Assembly (NCBI RefSeq): GCF_042932805.1
Contig: NZ_CP170633.1
Coordinates: forward strand, 3,038,001-3,102,000
Reading direction: 5' to 3'
Source of the DNA: Ascidiaceihabitans sp029251465
GTDB lineage: Bacteria; Pseudomonadota; Alphaproteobacteria; Rhodobacterales; Rhodobacteraceae
Length of the DNA stretch: 64,000 nucleotides
The translations under genes and the position numbers were made by a program. Shown here piece by piece: positions 25,403 through 33,881 of the stretch. Every line of letters starts with the position of its first letter. The stretch's first letter is position 1. The notes beneath the pieces were generated by a model that saw only the letters and a program-made list of their open reading frames with translations, was not told the DNA's origin and did not search any database.

Positions 25403-25728
25403 GACGGTTTGCCGCAGACCCACACGCAACGCGCGCTGCGTTAACCGGTCGCTAAGGTAGTTTAATATTTTGATAAATTATCTAAAGAATTCAACACGTC
25501 AGGCGATACCGCTCAAATAAATTTACCTCAGCGAAACCCTGCTCAAAACCGCCCCTTCAGGACGTACCCCTTGCAAGAATCGCTTACAGGTGCCATATGA
25601 CTTCATGCAAACGTTATTCTTTTTCGACCCACTGTCTCGTTTATTCGGCTTCAGTCTATCGATCACAGACCGACCACGCCGGGCCATCGCACTCTCGCGG
25701 ATGGCATATAAACTTGGAGACTACGGAT
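25403..25728 (+). promoter_or_regulatory. Long 5' leader and promoter region of cspA
   Basis: This 326-base spacer holds no gene. A possible promoter is TTGCAA (25571-25576), 17 bases, CATATG (25594-25599), giving a leader of about 120 bases, a length usual for cold-shock mRNAs. Just before the ribosome-binding site (TTGGAGA, 25714-25720), GCCATCGC (25683-25690) can pair with GC-G-GATGGC (25697-25705), a hairpin next to the translation start that might sense temperature. An in-frame open stretch from 25597 is not used as coding because CspA proteins start at the MATGTVKWF motif. Confidence 0.45.
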
Positions 25729-25935
25729 ATGGCTACTGGCACCGTAAAATGGTTCAACACAACTAAAGGCTTCGGCTTTATCGCACCTGATGGCGGCTCT
25801 AAAGATGTGTTTGTACACATTTCTGCTGTTGAGCGCGCAGGCCTGACAGGCTTGGCTGACAACCAAAAAGTAACATTCGACATCGAAGCTGGCCGTGACG
25901 GTCGCGAATCTGCGACAAACATCGCACTTGCATAA
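25729..25935 (+). CDS. cspA: Cold-shock protein, CspA family
   Basis: A 68-residue nucleic-acid-binding cold-shock domain protein acting as an RNA chaperone. The RNP1 motif is KGFGFI and RNP2 is DVFVHIS; the start MATGTVKWFN is typical. ATG at 25729 has TTGGAGA 8 bases upstream. A strong terminator follows at 25980. The long leader suggests post-transcriptional control. Confidence 0.95.
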   Translation: MATGTVKWFNTTKGFGFIAPDGGSKDVFVHISAVERAGLTGLADNQKVTFDIEAGRDGRESATNIALA

Positions 25936-25979
25936 GCTTTGTATCTGACCTGATCACAGGTCTGTTACACGACAAATTG

Positions 25980-26012
25980 ACCGGCTCTTCTGTTAGGAGG
26001 GCCGGTTTTTTT
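25980..26012 (+). terminator. Intrinsic terminator of cspA
   Basis: An 11-bp stem with two wobble pairs (ACCGGCTCTTC with GAGGAGGGCCGGT as seen on the + strand, loop TGTTA) followed by a run of seven T. Starts 45 bases after the cspA stop. Confidence 0.9.
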
Positions 26013-26086
26013 GTTGCTTAGGGTTGCCTAATCAACGGAAAATAGCTGTAATTTCAACAGTCATTTTTCCAGTTAAGGAGCACCCC

Positions 26087-26638
26087 ATGCGCCGCCGTAC
26101 CTTTATCGCAAGCGCGCTTGCAACAGCCGCTTTGCCACACGTTCTGTCTGCCCAAACGACGGTGTTTGATCCGACACCACAAGAGGTGCGCATCAAAAAG
26201 AGCTTTGCCCCCGGTCAAATGCTGATCCTGCCCCGCAGCTACTACCTGTATTTCGTCACCGAGGAACGCAAAGCGATCCGCTACGGCGTTGGCGTTGGGC
26301 GCGCAGGGCTGGAATTCACCGGCACGGCATCAATTGACGTGAAAAAAGAATGGCCAACGTGGCGCCCCACGAACGAAATGATCGAAAGGGACCCAAAGGC
26401 CTACGCCCGCTTTATCGGCAACACCGACGCGCAACCGGGTGGCCCGTCCAACCCGTTGGGTGCCCGCGCGCTGTATTTGTTCCAAAACGGCAAGGACACG
26501 TATTTCCGCATTCACGGCACGACGCAGCCGGACTCCATAGGTAAATCAGTGTCCAACGGCTGCATTCGCATGCTGAACGAGCATGTCAAAGACCTGTATG
26601 AACGGGTGCCTTTGGGTACGGTCGTCACAGTTCTCTAA
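26087..26638 (+). CDS. L,D-transpeptidase, YkuD family
   Basis: A 183-residue exported enzyme that makes or edits peptidoglycan cross-links or anchors lipoproteins. The N-terminus is a twin-arginine-like signal (RRRTFIASALATAAL). The YkuD catalytic motif appears as IHGTTQPDSIG then SNGCIRM, giving the catalytic His and Cys of the family. GVGVGRAGLEFTG precedes it, as in ErfK/YbiS proteins. AAGGAG lies 6 bases before the ATG at 26087. It is encoded alone, convergent with the small gene at 26645. Confidence 0.92.
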   Translation: MRRRTFIASALATAALPHVLSAQTTVFDPTPQEVRIKKSFAPGQMLILPRSYYLYFVTEERKAIRYGVGVGRAGLEFTGTASIDVKKEWPTWRPTNEMIERDPKAYARFIGNTDAQPGGPSNPLGARALYLFQNGKDTYFRIHGTTQPDSIGKSVSNGCIRMLNEHVKDLYERVPLGTVVTVL

Positions 26639-26644
26639 ACGGCC

Positions 26645-26887
26645 TTAGGCCGCGTCGGCTTTTTCTTCGATAACGTCTGTGGGGGCTGGCAAGGCCAACG
26701 CCTCGTCCGGCATCTGATCGGGCAATGCCAATTCGATTGCGCCGGTTTCAGGATCAATCGTGATCATGGGTTTGACGGACAAACCCGACACCACCTCATT
26801 GACCTCGGCCAAGGCCCGCGTGATTGTTTCCCGCTGGGTTTCATTTGGCTTGGTTGCTGCGAATTTTTCAAATAGCTGCTTAAACAT
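26645..26887 (-). CDS. Small protein of unknown function
   Basis: An 80-residue cytoplasmic protein. The ATG at 26887 is preferred because GAGGGG lies 6 bases upstream; an ATG at 26893 has that site with no spacing, and an open frame reaches 27079 over the terminator of the ABC transporter operon. A helical N-terminus (MFKQLFEKFAATK) is followed by an acidic tail with PDPETG-type turns. No family recognised. Codon use is like that of neighbours. Confidence 0.55.
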   Translation of the reverse strand: MFKQLFEKFAATKPNETQRETITRALAEVNEVVSGLSVKPMITIDPETGAIELALPDQMPDEALALPAPTDVIEEKADAA

Positions 26888-26986
26888 CGTCATCCCCTCA
26901 GTTTTGAACGTCGACCCATTATGCCACACCGCGTAGGTAGTCTCAGGGGAAAGAGACCGCACACGTCCCCATGGATGGGTGCAAAC

Positions 26987-27017
26987 AAAAAGGGCCAGCG
27001 CACTGCGCCAGCCCTTT
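26987..27017 (-). terminator. Intrinsic terminator of the pyrimidine catabolism/ABC transporter operon
   Basis: On the minus strand AAAGGGCTGGCGC pairs with GCGCTGGCCCTTT around AGT, a 13-bp stem with two wobble pairs, followed by a T tract (plus-strand A run at 26987-26991). It ends the run that begins at 33729. Confidence 0.9.
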
Positions 27018-27042
27018 GGTATTGTGTTCAGAACGGTTGAAG

Positions 27043-28032
27043 TTACTTCAACGCTTTGTCGCTGATCACATGCGTCCACGCGCCCTCAGGGGCTGCGGTG
27101 ATCACGGGATCAGATCCACCAGACAACAACGCGGCAACTGTGCGCTCGTAGTCGGCGGGGTCCAACGCGCCGTTGCTGCCTGCTGTCAGCTTGGCAACTT
27201 CGCCCATCATGCGACGCTGGTGCTTTTCGGTTTGGGCACCGGATGCATCGTTTTCAAGAACGATATCAGCGGCCTCATCCGGGTTTGCCTCGGCGTATTT
27301 CCAACCCTTCATGGACGCCCGCACAAAGCGGACCATTTTGTCCTCGAATGCCGCATCAGCCAGCTTGTCCTCAAGAACGTACAAGCCATCCTCTAGCGTC
27401 GCGACACCTTGTTCTTCGTATTTAAAGACGTTCAAATCGTCAGCTGTCAGACCCGCATCGATGATCTGCCAATATTCGTTGTACGTCATCGTCGACACAC
27501 AAGCTGCTTGGCCTTGCAGGATCGGATCAACGTTAAAGCCCTGCTTTAGAACTGTGACGCCGTCTGCACCGCCTTCGGTCGGGATGCCCAGTTTGCTCAT
27601 CCAGCTGAGGAACGGGAATTCGTTGCCAAAGAACCAAACGCCCAGTGTTTTGCCCGGGAAATCTGCCGTTGTCTCAACGCCTGCGTCCTTGCGGCAGGTC
27701 AGCATCATGCCCGACGATTTGAACGGCTGCGCGATGTTCACCATCGGCAATCCTTTTTCGCGCGCGGCCAAAGCGGATGGCATCCAGTCGACAGTCACGT
27801 CAGCGCCACCACCGGCCAAAACCTGGGTCGGGGCAATGTCCGGGCCGCCGGGTTTGATCGTGACGTTCAGGTCTTCTTCGTCATAAAACCCTTTGTCTAG
27901 CGCAACATAATAGCCGGCAAACTGCGCTTGCGTGACCCATTTCAGTTGCAGTGTCACGTCGTCAGCCGCTTGCGCGAACGTGCCCATGACACTCAGCGCC
28001 GTAGCAGCGGCGACTTGTCCAAAAATCTTCAT
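27043..28032 (-). CDS. ABC transporter substrate-binding protein, NMT1/THI5-like
   Basis: A 329-residue periplasmic solute-binding protein with a signal peptide (cleavage near AQAAD at residues 20-24). It has the NMT1/THI5 pattern: LQLKWVTQAQFAGYYVALDKGFY, then GAD near VTVDWMPSALAARE and LTYNEYWQII-like segments (TMTYNEYW). NMT1-type proteins are known for pyrimidine-like ligands such as the thiamine pyrimidine precursor. The gene is the last of a run of pyrimidine-degrading genes and no THI-box riboswitch is seen in front of that run, so uracil, thymine or dihydropyrimidines are the likeliest ligands. That specificity is inferred from context. Confidence 0.85.
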   Translation of the reverse strand: MKIFGQVAAATALSVMGTFAQAADDVTLQLKWVTQAQFAGYYVALDKGFYDEEDLNVTIKPGGPDIAPTQVLAGGGADVTVDWMPSALAAREKGLPMVNIAQPFKSSGMMLTCRKDAGVETTADFPGKTLGVWFFGNEFPFLSWMSKLGIPTEGGADGVTVLKQGFNVDPILQGQAACVSTMTYNEYWQIIDAGLTADDLNVFKYEEQGVATLEDGLYVLEDKLADAAFEDKMVRFVRASMKGWKYAEANPDEAADIVLENDASGAQTEKHQRRMMGEVAKLTAGSNGALDPADYERTVAALLSGGSDPVITAAPEGAWTHVISDKALK

Positions 28033-28069
28033 TTTTCTTCTCTCCTAGTTGGGTTCAGTTTTTTATTAT

Positions 28070-28918
28070 TCAATTGGCCCGCCCGCGTTGGGACGGATGC
28101 CAAAACGTGACGGCCTTTTCGATCAATGCAATAACACCATAAAACGTCGAGCCTGCGATGGCTGCAACCACGATTTCTGCCCACACCAGATCCAGCGCAA
28201 GTTGGCCCACTGAGGTCGAGATGCGAAACCCCATACCCCTGATCGGCGAGCCAAAGAATTCCGCAACAATCGCGCCAATCAGCGCAAGCGTAGAGGCAAT
28301 CTTGAGCCCGTTAAAGATGAACGGCATGGCCGCAGGCAGGCGAAGCTTGATCAGCGTCGTCCACTTGCTGGCACCGTAGGTATGCATCAAATCACGTTGC
28401 ATCGCATCGCTGGCTTGCAGGCCTTGCACCGTGTTCACCAGCACGGGAAAGAACACCATGACCACGACAACTGCTGCCTTGGATTGCCAATCGAATCCGA
28501 ACCACATCACAAGGATCGGGGCCATGCCAACAATCGGCAACGCCGCAACAAAGTTACCGACAGGCAGAAGGCCGCGTTTCAGAAAATCAAACCGGTCCAT
28601 TGCGATGGCTAGCAAAAATGCCGACCCGCAACCGATGATGTAACCGCTCAGCGCGCCCTTGATGACGGTCTGCACAAAGTCGACCCAAAGGATCGAAGTC
28701 GAGTGTGCAAATCTGATCGCAATGGCGGACGGGGTCGGCAGCAAAATCGGGCTGATTTCAAATCCGCGCACGATGCCTTCCCAGATGCCGATCAAGGTAA
28801 GCCCGAAAATGACCGGCACGATCAGCGACAATAACCGCGATTTGGGCAGTTGTGACAAGCGGACGTTCAACATCCAGCCTGCGATCCAGATCACCACAGC
28901 GAAAATCAACCACCCCAT
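28070..28918 (-). CDS. ABC transporter permease (BPD type), second subunit
   Basis: A 282-residue inner-membrane permease of the binding-protein-dependent type, with about six membrane segments. The EAA-type motif lies near LMHTYGASKWTTLIKLRLPAA, the usual coupling site for the ATPase. Its ATG overlaps the upstream permease stop by one base (TGATG), so translation is coupled. It forms the channel together with the permease at 28918 and the ATPase at 29788. Confidence 0.9.
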   Translation of the reverse strand: MGWLIFAVVIWIAGWMLNVRLSQLPKSRLLSLIVPVIFGLTLIGIWEGIVRGFEISPILLPTPSAIAIRFAHSTSILWVDFVQTVIKGALSGYIIGCGSAFLLAIAMDRFDFLKRGLLPVGNFVAALPIVGMAPILVMWFGFDWQSKAAVVVVMVFFPVLVNTVQGLQASDAMQRDLMHTYGASKWTTLIKLRLPAAMPFIFNGLKIASTLALIGAIVAEFFGSPIRGMGFRISTSVGQLALDLVWAEIVVAAIAGSTFYGVIALIEKAVTFWHPSQRGRAN

Positions 28919-29781
28919 CAGGACATCCCCATCCGGCGCAGCATCACACGTTGCACAACTCCGATGATCGCAACCAGGCTCGCAGCCAGTGCTGCTGCCA
29001 TGATTAACGCGGACCAGATTTGAATGGTTTGCCCGTAATAGCTGCCGGCCAACAAACGCGCACCAAGGCCCGCAACCGCGCCTGTCGGCAATTCGCCAAC
29101 AATGGCACCCACAAGGGATGCGGCCATCGCGATCTTAAGCGAGGTAAAGAAATACGGCATCGACGACGGCAGACGCAGCCGCCAAAACGTCTGTGCGCTT
29201 GATGCATTCCATGTGCGCATCTGATCCAGTTGCATCAAATCAGGCGAGCGCAGCCCTTTGACCATGCCAACCACCACCGGAAAGAACGACAAGTACATCG
29301 AGATCATCGCCTTGGGCAGCAATCCTGAAATGCCAACTGCATTCAGAACCACAATGATCATCGGCGCGACTGCCAAAATCGGGATCGTTTGGCTGGTGAT
29401 CACCCACGGCATCACGCTCATGTCCATCGTGCGGTTGTACACGATTCCAACGGCCAGAAGGGTCCCAAACACGGTGCCCATTGCGAAGCCTAACAAGGTC
29501 GCGCTAAGCGTGATCCACGAATGATAGATCAGCGAACGTTTCGACGTGATTTTCTTTTCGACCGTCGTTTTCCAGATCTCACGGCCCACTTGGTGCGGTG
29601 CAGGCAGTTTGGGTTTGTCTTGCGACCACGTGTCCGAAATCAGCTGCGACGTGCTCAGCGTCACGTCCGCGCGCTTGGCCTTGTCATAGGCCCAGGCAGA
29701 GTTCAGAAAAATCGCGGCCACGTACCAGATCGCGAAAATCGCGACCACAACGGTCAGGACGGGAACAAAAGCTTGCCTCAT
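28918..29781 (-). CDS. ABC transporter permease (BPD type), first subunit
   Basis: A 287-residue permease with an N-terminal membrane segment and about five more. The EAA-type coupling motif lies near MRTWNASSAQTFWRLRLPSS. An extended segment after the first membrane helix (about residues 30-75) is longer than in the partner. It lies 6 bases after the ATPase gene. Confidence 0.9.
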   Translation of the reverse strand: MRQAFVPVLTVVVAIFAIWYVAAIFLNSAWAYDKAKRADVTLSTSQLISDTWSQDKPKLPAPHQVGREIWKTTVEKKITSKRSLIYHSWITLSATLLGFAMGTVFGTLLAVGIVYNRTMDMSVMPWVITSQTIPILAVAPMIIVVLNAVGISGLLPKAMISMYLSFFPVVVGMVKGLRSPDLMQLDQMRTWNASSAQTFWRLRLPSSMPYFFTSLKIAMAASLVGAIVGELPTGAVAGLGARLLAGSYYGQTIQIWSALIMAAALAASLVAIIGVVQRVMLRRMGMS

Positions 29782-29787
29782 GCGCGT

Positions 29788-30603
29788 TCACTCATCTGTA
29801 TGGCCCGCGCGCAGCCCGTCACGCACCCGGTGCGCGATTTCCAGAAATTCCGGACTGTCGCGAATATCCAGCGGGCGCTCCTTGGGCAGTGTGCTTTCGA
29901 TCACGTCCGTGATCCGGCCGGGGCGCGGTGACATGACGACAATCTTGGTGCTCAGATACACCGCTTCGGGAATCGAGTGGGTGACAAAGGCGATGGTTTT
30001 TTCCGTCCGTGCCCACAGTTTCAACAGCTGTTCGTTCAGGTGATCACGCACGATTTCATCCAGCGCGCCAAACGGTTCATCCATCAGCAGAATGTCAGCG
30101 TCAAAGGCCAAGGCCCGCGCAATAGAGGCCCGCTGCTGCATCCCACCAGACAGTTGCCACGGAAATTTACGTTCAAATCCAGCCAGCTCAACAAGGTCAA
30201 GCACACGCTCGACCCGCTCTTGCTGTTCGGCTTTGGAATAGCCCATGATTTCGAGCGGCAGGCTGATATTGCGACCAATACTGCGCCACGGATAGAGACC
30301 TGCGGCCTGAAAAACATAGCCGTACGCACGCGCTTGGCGCGCTGCAGCCGGACTGACGCCGTTCACCGAAATCGATCCGTCGGTGGGCTGCTCTAGGTCC
30401 GCCATAACCCGCAGGAACGTGGTTTTTCCACAGCCGGACGGGCCGATAAAGCTGACGAAATCACCCGCTTCGATGTCGAGCGACACGCCTTTCAGCGCAT
30501 GCACAGGTCCGTCGTTGGTTTGAAATGTCAGTTCCAGATTACTGGCTGAAATCACAGGTGCCTGAGAGGCGGACTGCGCCGCCTCTGTGGTGCCGTTTTG
30601 CAT
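29788..30603 (-). CDS. ABC transporter ATP-binding protein, NitT/TauT type
   Basis: A 271-residue cytoplasmic ATPase that drives the permease pair. Walker A GPSGCGKTTFLRV, signature LSGGMQQRASIARAL and Walker B LLMDEPFGALD are intact, followed by a switch histidine in FVTHSIPEAV. It resembles SsuB/TauB/ThiZ type enzymes. It starts immediately after the hydantoinase stop (TAAATG), so the transporter is in one transcript with the catabolic genes. Confidence 0.93.
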   Translation of the reverse strand: MQNGTTEAAQSASQAPVISASNLELTFQTNDGPVHALKGVSLDIEAGDFVSFIGPSGCGKTTFLRVMADLEQPTDGSISVNGVSPAAARQARAYGYVFQAAGLYPWRSIGRNISLPLEIMGYSKAEQQERVERVLDLVELAGFERKFPWQLSGGMQQRASIARALAFDADILLMDEPFGALDEIVRDHLNEQLLKLWARTEKTIAFVTHSIPEAVYLSTKIVVMSPRPGRITDVIESTLPKERPLDIRDSPEFLEIAHRVRDGLRAGHTDE

Positions 30604-32064
30604 TTAGATCCCCGCTGGAATGTTCAAAGGATCGCGCTGGATCATTTTGGGTTTGGTCAGCTCTTTCCATTTTGACAAAGCTAGGTTTGCCGATGGGAAC
30701 GCAGGGCGCGGCACGAATTTACCGCGACCGGGTTGCGGTTGCGAATTCTGGCCCCACGCCCAGATGACCTCGCCGCGTGACAGCGTGTAGCGCGACTGTG
30801 CAGTGACTTCAAAGCCCTCGAAGACATTGTAATCTAACACAGAATGGTGGTTGGCAGGGGAAATAGTTTTGGTAATTTTCGGATCCCAAACCACGATGTC
30901 TGCATCGGCCCCTTCGACAATCGCGCCCTTTTTGGGATAGATGTTCAGGATTTTTGCCGCGTTGGTCGAGGTCGCAGCCACAAATTCGTTTGGCGTCAGA
31001 CGGCCGGTTTCGACCCCTTCGGTCCACAACACGGCCAGACGTTCTTCTAGCCCGTTTGACCCATTTGGAATGATCCGGAAATCGTTGCGGCCCGCGCGTT
31101 TTTGTTCGGTGTTGAACGCGGCGTGATCGGTCGCAACCACTTGCAATGACCCGGCCTGCAAACCAGCCCACAAGCTATCTTGGTGATCCTTGGACCGGAA
31201 CGGCGGCGACATGACACGACGCGCAGCGTGGTCCCAATCTTTGTTGAAATATTCGCTTTCGTCCAGCGTCAAAAATTGGATCAAAGGTTCGCCGTAAACC
31301 CGCATGCCCTTTTGACGGGCACGCCGGATTGCCTCGTGGGTTTGCTCGCATGACACGTGCACGATGTAGAGCGGCACGCCGGCGGTATCGGCGATGGTGA
31401 TGGCACGGTTGGCGGCCTCGCCTTCCAATTCAGGCGGGCGGGAATAGGCATGACCTTCGGGACCGGTGATACCTTCGTTGAAATACTTCTCTTGCAGTTC
31501 GGCCACCAAATCGCCGTTCTCGGCGTGGACCATCGGCAACGCGCCCAGCTCGGCACAGCGCTTGAACGAGGCGAACATCTCGTCGTCCTCGATCATCAAT
31601 GCGCCTTTGTAGGCCATGAAGTGTTTGAACGAATTCACACCCATTTCAACCGCGTCTTTCATGCCATTGAACACGTCTTCGTTCCAGCCGGTGATAGCCA
31701 TGTGATAGCCAACGTCAGAACAGATTTGCGGGGCGGATTTGCGGTGCCATTCGTTGATCGCGTTCTTTAGATCACCGTCCGCGCCGGGCAGACAGAAATC
31801 GACGACCATCGTGGTGCCACCAACGGCCGCAGCCCACGTGCCGCTTTCAAAAGTTTCCGCCGCCGTCGTACCCATGAATGGCATTTCCAGATGCGTGTGC
31901 GGATCGATACCGCCCGGAATGACATACGCGCCCTCGGCGTCGATGTATTCATCGCCGATCAAATCCTGACCGATCTGTTTGATCACTTCGCCTTCAATCA
32001 ACACGTCCGCTTTGTACGTGCGATCTGCCGTGCAAACCAAACCACCTTTGATCACTTTGCTCAT
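30604..32064 (-). CDS. Dihydropyrimidinase (hydantoinase)
   Basis: A 486-residue metallo-hydrolase of the amidohydrolase superfamily that opens dihydrouracil or dihydrothymine to the N-carbamoyl amino acid. The metal-binding HTH is in PGGIDPHTHLEMP, and the carboxylated lysine lies in FMAYKGAL; a further His-rich VHVSC and a C-terminal TDHAAFN aspartate-containing site follow. Length matches D-hydantoinase/dihydropyrimidinase. AGGAGAG is before the ATG. The adjacent genes give the second and later steps of reductive pyrimidine breakdown, which supports dihydropyrimidinase rather than a hydantoin-specific enzyme. Confidence 0.92.
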   Translation of the reverse strand: MSKVIKGGLVCTADRTYKADVLIEGEVIKQIGQDLIGDEYIDAEGAYVIPGGIDPHTHLEMPFMGTTAAETFESGTWAAAVGGTTMVVDFCLPGADGDLKNAINEWHRKSAPQICSDVGYHMAITGWNEDVFNGMKDAVEMGVNSFKHFMAYKGALMIEDDEMFASFKRCAELGALPMVHAENGDLVAELQEKYFNEGITGPEGHAYSRPPELEGEAANRAITIADTAGVPLYIVHVSCEQTHEAIRRARQKGMRVYGEPLIQFLTLDESEYFNKDWDHAARRVMSPPFRSKDHQDSLWAGLQAGSLQVVATDHAAFNTEQKRAGRNDFRIIPNGSNGLEERLAVLWTEGVETGRLTPNEFVAATSTNAAKILNIYPKKGAIVEGADADIVVWDPKITKTISPANHHSVLDYNVFEGFEVTAQSRYTLSRGEVIWAWGQNSQPQPGRGKFVPRPAFPSANLALSKWKELTKPKMIQRDPLNIPAGI

Positions 32065-32145
32065 CTTGTCTCTCCTAGTCGGGCCCTGTCATTCGGACCT
32101 CAAATATCTTGAGGATTGGGATAAATCCCCTATGCACCCTCGTGA

Positions 32146-32469
32146 TTAAACAGACCCGTAGCAGCCCATGGCCGCCCCGTGCACGCCTACATCCAAGGGA
32201 CCAAAATCGCTTTCCACACAGAGTGAAAAGTATCCGGCAATCGGCATAAACACCACGCGGTATGCACCGTCCGTGCGCGTCACGGTCCAACATGTTTGCG
32301 TAATACCGCCGCTAAAGTTCACTGTCGTTTCAAACGGATGCACCAAGGCATGTTTGAACGCATCCATATGGCGCAAATCGCGATCCGTCTCGATGCGCGT
32401 ATCATCGATTTCAACCTGGATCAGCGCAGTAATCCGCTGTTCGATGCTAAGGTCAGGGTCAAGCAACAT
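32146..32469 (-). CDS. Protein of unknown function in the pyrimidine operon
   Basis: A 107-residue protein encoded 9 bases after the amidohydrolase stop and 81 bases before the dihydropyrimidinase, all on the same strand. It has no signal peptide or membrane segment. Features are a helical N-terminus (LSIEQRITALIQVEI), a Cys at TCWTVTR and a final GAAMGCYG stretch. It could be a small beta-sandwich subunit. I know no family for it. The tight position suggests a role in pyrimidine metabolism or regulation. Confidence 0.55.
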   Translation of the reverse strand: MLLDPDLSIEQRITALIQVEIDDTRIETDRDLRHMDAFKHALVHPFETTVNFSGGITQTCWTVTRTDGAYRVVFMPIAGYFSLCVESDFGPLDVGVHGAAMGCYGSV

Positions 32470-32478
32470 TGGTGTGCC

Positions 32479-33729
32479 TCACCCGACAATTTCAGCTGTT
32501 TGAACCACAGCATGCATCAAAACATCCGTGCCCGCCATCGCCCATTCACGCGAGATTTCCTCGGCCTCGTTGTGGCTAAGCCCATCTATACAGGGGCACA
32601 TCACCATCGCAGTCGGGGCCACACGATTGATCCAGCACGCATCGTGACCCGCGCCCGAAATCAGGTTCATGTGCGCGTATCCCAACCGTTCGGCAGCGGC
32701 ACGCACGGCACCAACGCAATCGTCATCAAAGGTCACGGGATCAAAACCGCCGACCTTTTCAAATTCGATGCCCAGCCCCATGTCGTCGGCTATTTTTTGG
32801 GCGTCACCACGCAAGCGCGCCTCCATGTCCTCGATCACCGACAAGTCAGGCGAGCGGAAATCAACGGTAAACACGACCTTGCCCGGAATGACATTTCGCG
32901 AATTTGGAAACACGTCGATATGTCCTGCCGCACCTACCGCGTGAGGGGCATGTGACCACGCGATCTCGTCTACTTTTTCCAAAATCCGCGCCATGCCCAA
33001 GCCTGCGTTTTTCCGCATTGGCATGGGTGTTGATCCGGTATGAGAATCCTTGCCGGTCAAGGTCACCTGCGTCCAGCTTAGGCCCTGCCCGTGGGTGACG
33101 ACGCCAATGTTTTTGGCTTCAGCCTCCAAAATCGGGCCTTGCTCGATGTGCAATTCAAAGAAGGCGTGCATTTTCCGTGCGCCCACTTCCTCGTCTCCAC
33201 GCCAGCCAATCCGGCTCAGCTCATCCCCGAATGTTTTGCCTTCTGCGTCAACGCGGCCATACGCCCAGTCTTGGGTGTGGATGCCCGCGAAAACGCCGGA
33301 TGATAGCATCGCTGGGGCGTAGCGCGTGCCCTCTTCGTTGGTGAAATTCGTGACCACGATGGGGTGTTTGGTTTGTACGTCTAAATCGTTGAGCGTGCGG
33401 ATGATTTCCAACCCCGCCAAGACCCCCAAAACGCCATCGTATTTGCCGCCCGTGGGCTGTGTGTCCAGATGCGATCCGACATAGACCGGCAGTGCATCGG
33501 GGTCTGATCCCTCGCGACGCGCAAACATGTTGCCCATCTGGTCCAAGCCCATCGAACATCCCGCAGCCTCGCACCAGCTTTGGAACAAGGCGCGTCCTTC
33601 GCCGTCTTCGTCCGTAAGGGTCTGGCGGTTGTTCCCGCCCGCAACGCCCGGCCCGATCTTGGCCATATCCATCAAGCTGTCCCACAGCCGATCTGCGTTG
33701 ATCCGTAGGTTTTCACCCGGAGCTGCCAT
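32479..33729 (-). CDS. Zn-dependent M20-family amidohydrolase, beta-ureidopropionase/N-carbamoyl-amino-acid hydrolase type
   Basis: A 416-residue enzyme of the M20/HyuC-AllC family that hydrolyses N-carbamoyl-beta-alanine to beta-alanine, CO2 and ammonia (or related N-carbamoyl amino acids). Metal-binding motifs are GSHLDTQPTGGKYDG, the TNEEGTR glutamate pair, HIEQGP and GAGHDACW. It begins the minus-strand run of pyrimidine genes; a RutR-like operator lies 36 bases upstream and the regulator gene is divergent. Whether it acts on beta-ureidopropionate or on another carbamoyl amino acid is inferred from neighbours. Confidence 0.87.
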   Translation of the reverse strand: MAAPGENLRINADRLWDSLMDMAKIGPGVAGGNNRQTLTDEDGEGRALFQSWCEAAGCSMGLDQMGNMFARREGSDPDALPVYVGSHLDTQPTGGKYDGVLGVLAGLEIIRTLNDLDVQTKHPIVVTNFTNEEGTRYAPAMLSSGVFAGIHTQDWAYGRVDAEGKTFGDELSRIGWRGDEEVGARKMHAFFELHIEQGPILEAEAKNIGVVTHGQGLSWTQVTLTGKDSHTGSTPMPMRKNAGLGMARILEKVDEIAWSHAPHAVGAAGHIDVFPNSRNVIPGKVVFTVDFRSPDLSVIEDMEARLRGDAQKIADDMGLGIEFEKVGGFDPVTFDDDCVGAVRAAAERLGYAHMNLISGAGHDACWINRVAPTAMVMCPCIDGLSHNEAEEISREWAMAGTDVLMHAVVQTAEIVG

Positions 33730-33764
33730 AATATCCCCCTGACGTCGTTTGTGGCTTAGGTTTT

Positions 33765-33780
33765 TTTACCACTTGGTAAA
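33765..33780. promoter_or_regulatory. RutR-like operator 1 (16-bp palindrome)
   Basis: TTTACCActTGGTAAA is a perfect 7+7 palindrome with a two-base centre. It fits the core of the published RutR consensus TTGACCAnnTGGTCAA except at one position per half-site. It lies in the divergent spacer between the amidohydrolase (start 33729) and the RutR-type gene (start 33882), the classic place for an autoregulated operator. Confidence 0.72.
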
Positions 33781-33881
33781 TACACGATTGCGACTGCGCC
33801 CTAGTCTGTCAAGAACTGGTTTGCTAAATGGGCGCTCAGGCCGCAACATGAGCCTGTTTTTGCAGCAAAGGCCCACGGCAA

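Noticed and set aside
25597..25728. In-frame N-terminal extension of CspA.
   Set aside because: The cold-shock domain starts at MATGTVKWF with a good Shine-Dalgarno at 25714; the upstream part is a leader and has no similarity to CspA.
27043..28032. Thiamine-precursor uptake system.
   Set aside because: The protein is NMT1-like but no THI-box riboswitch or thi gene is near and the operon holds pyrimidine-degrading enzymes. It is kept only as an alternative.
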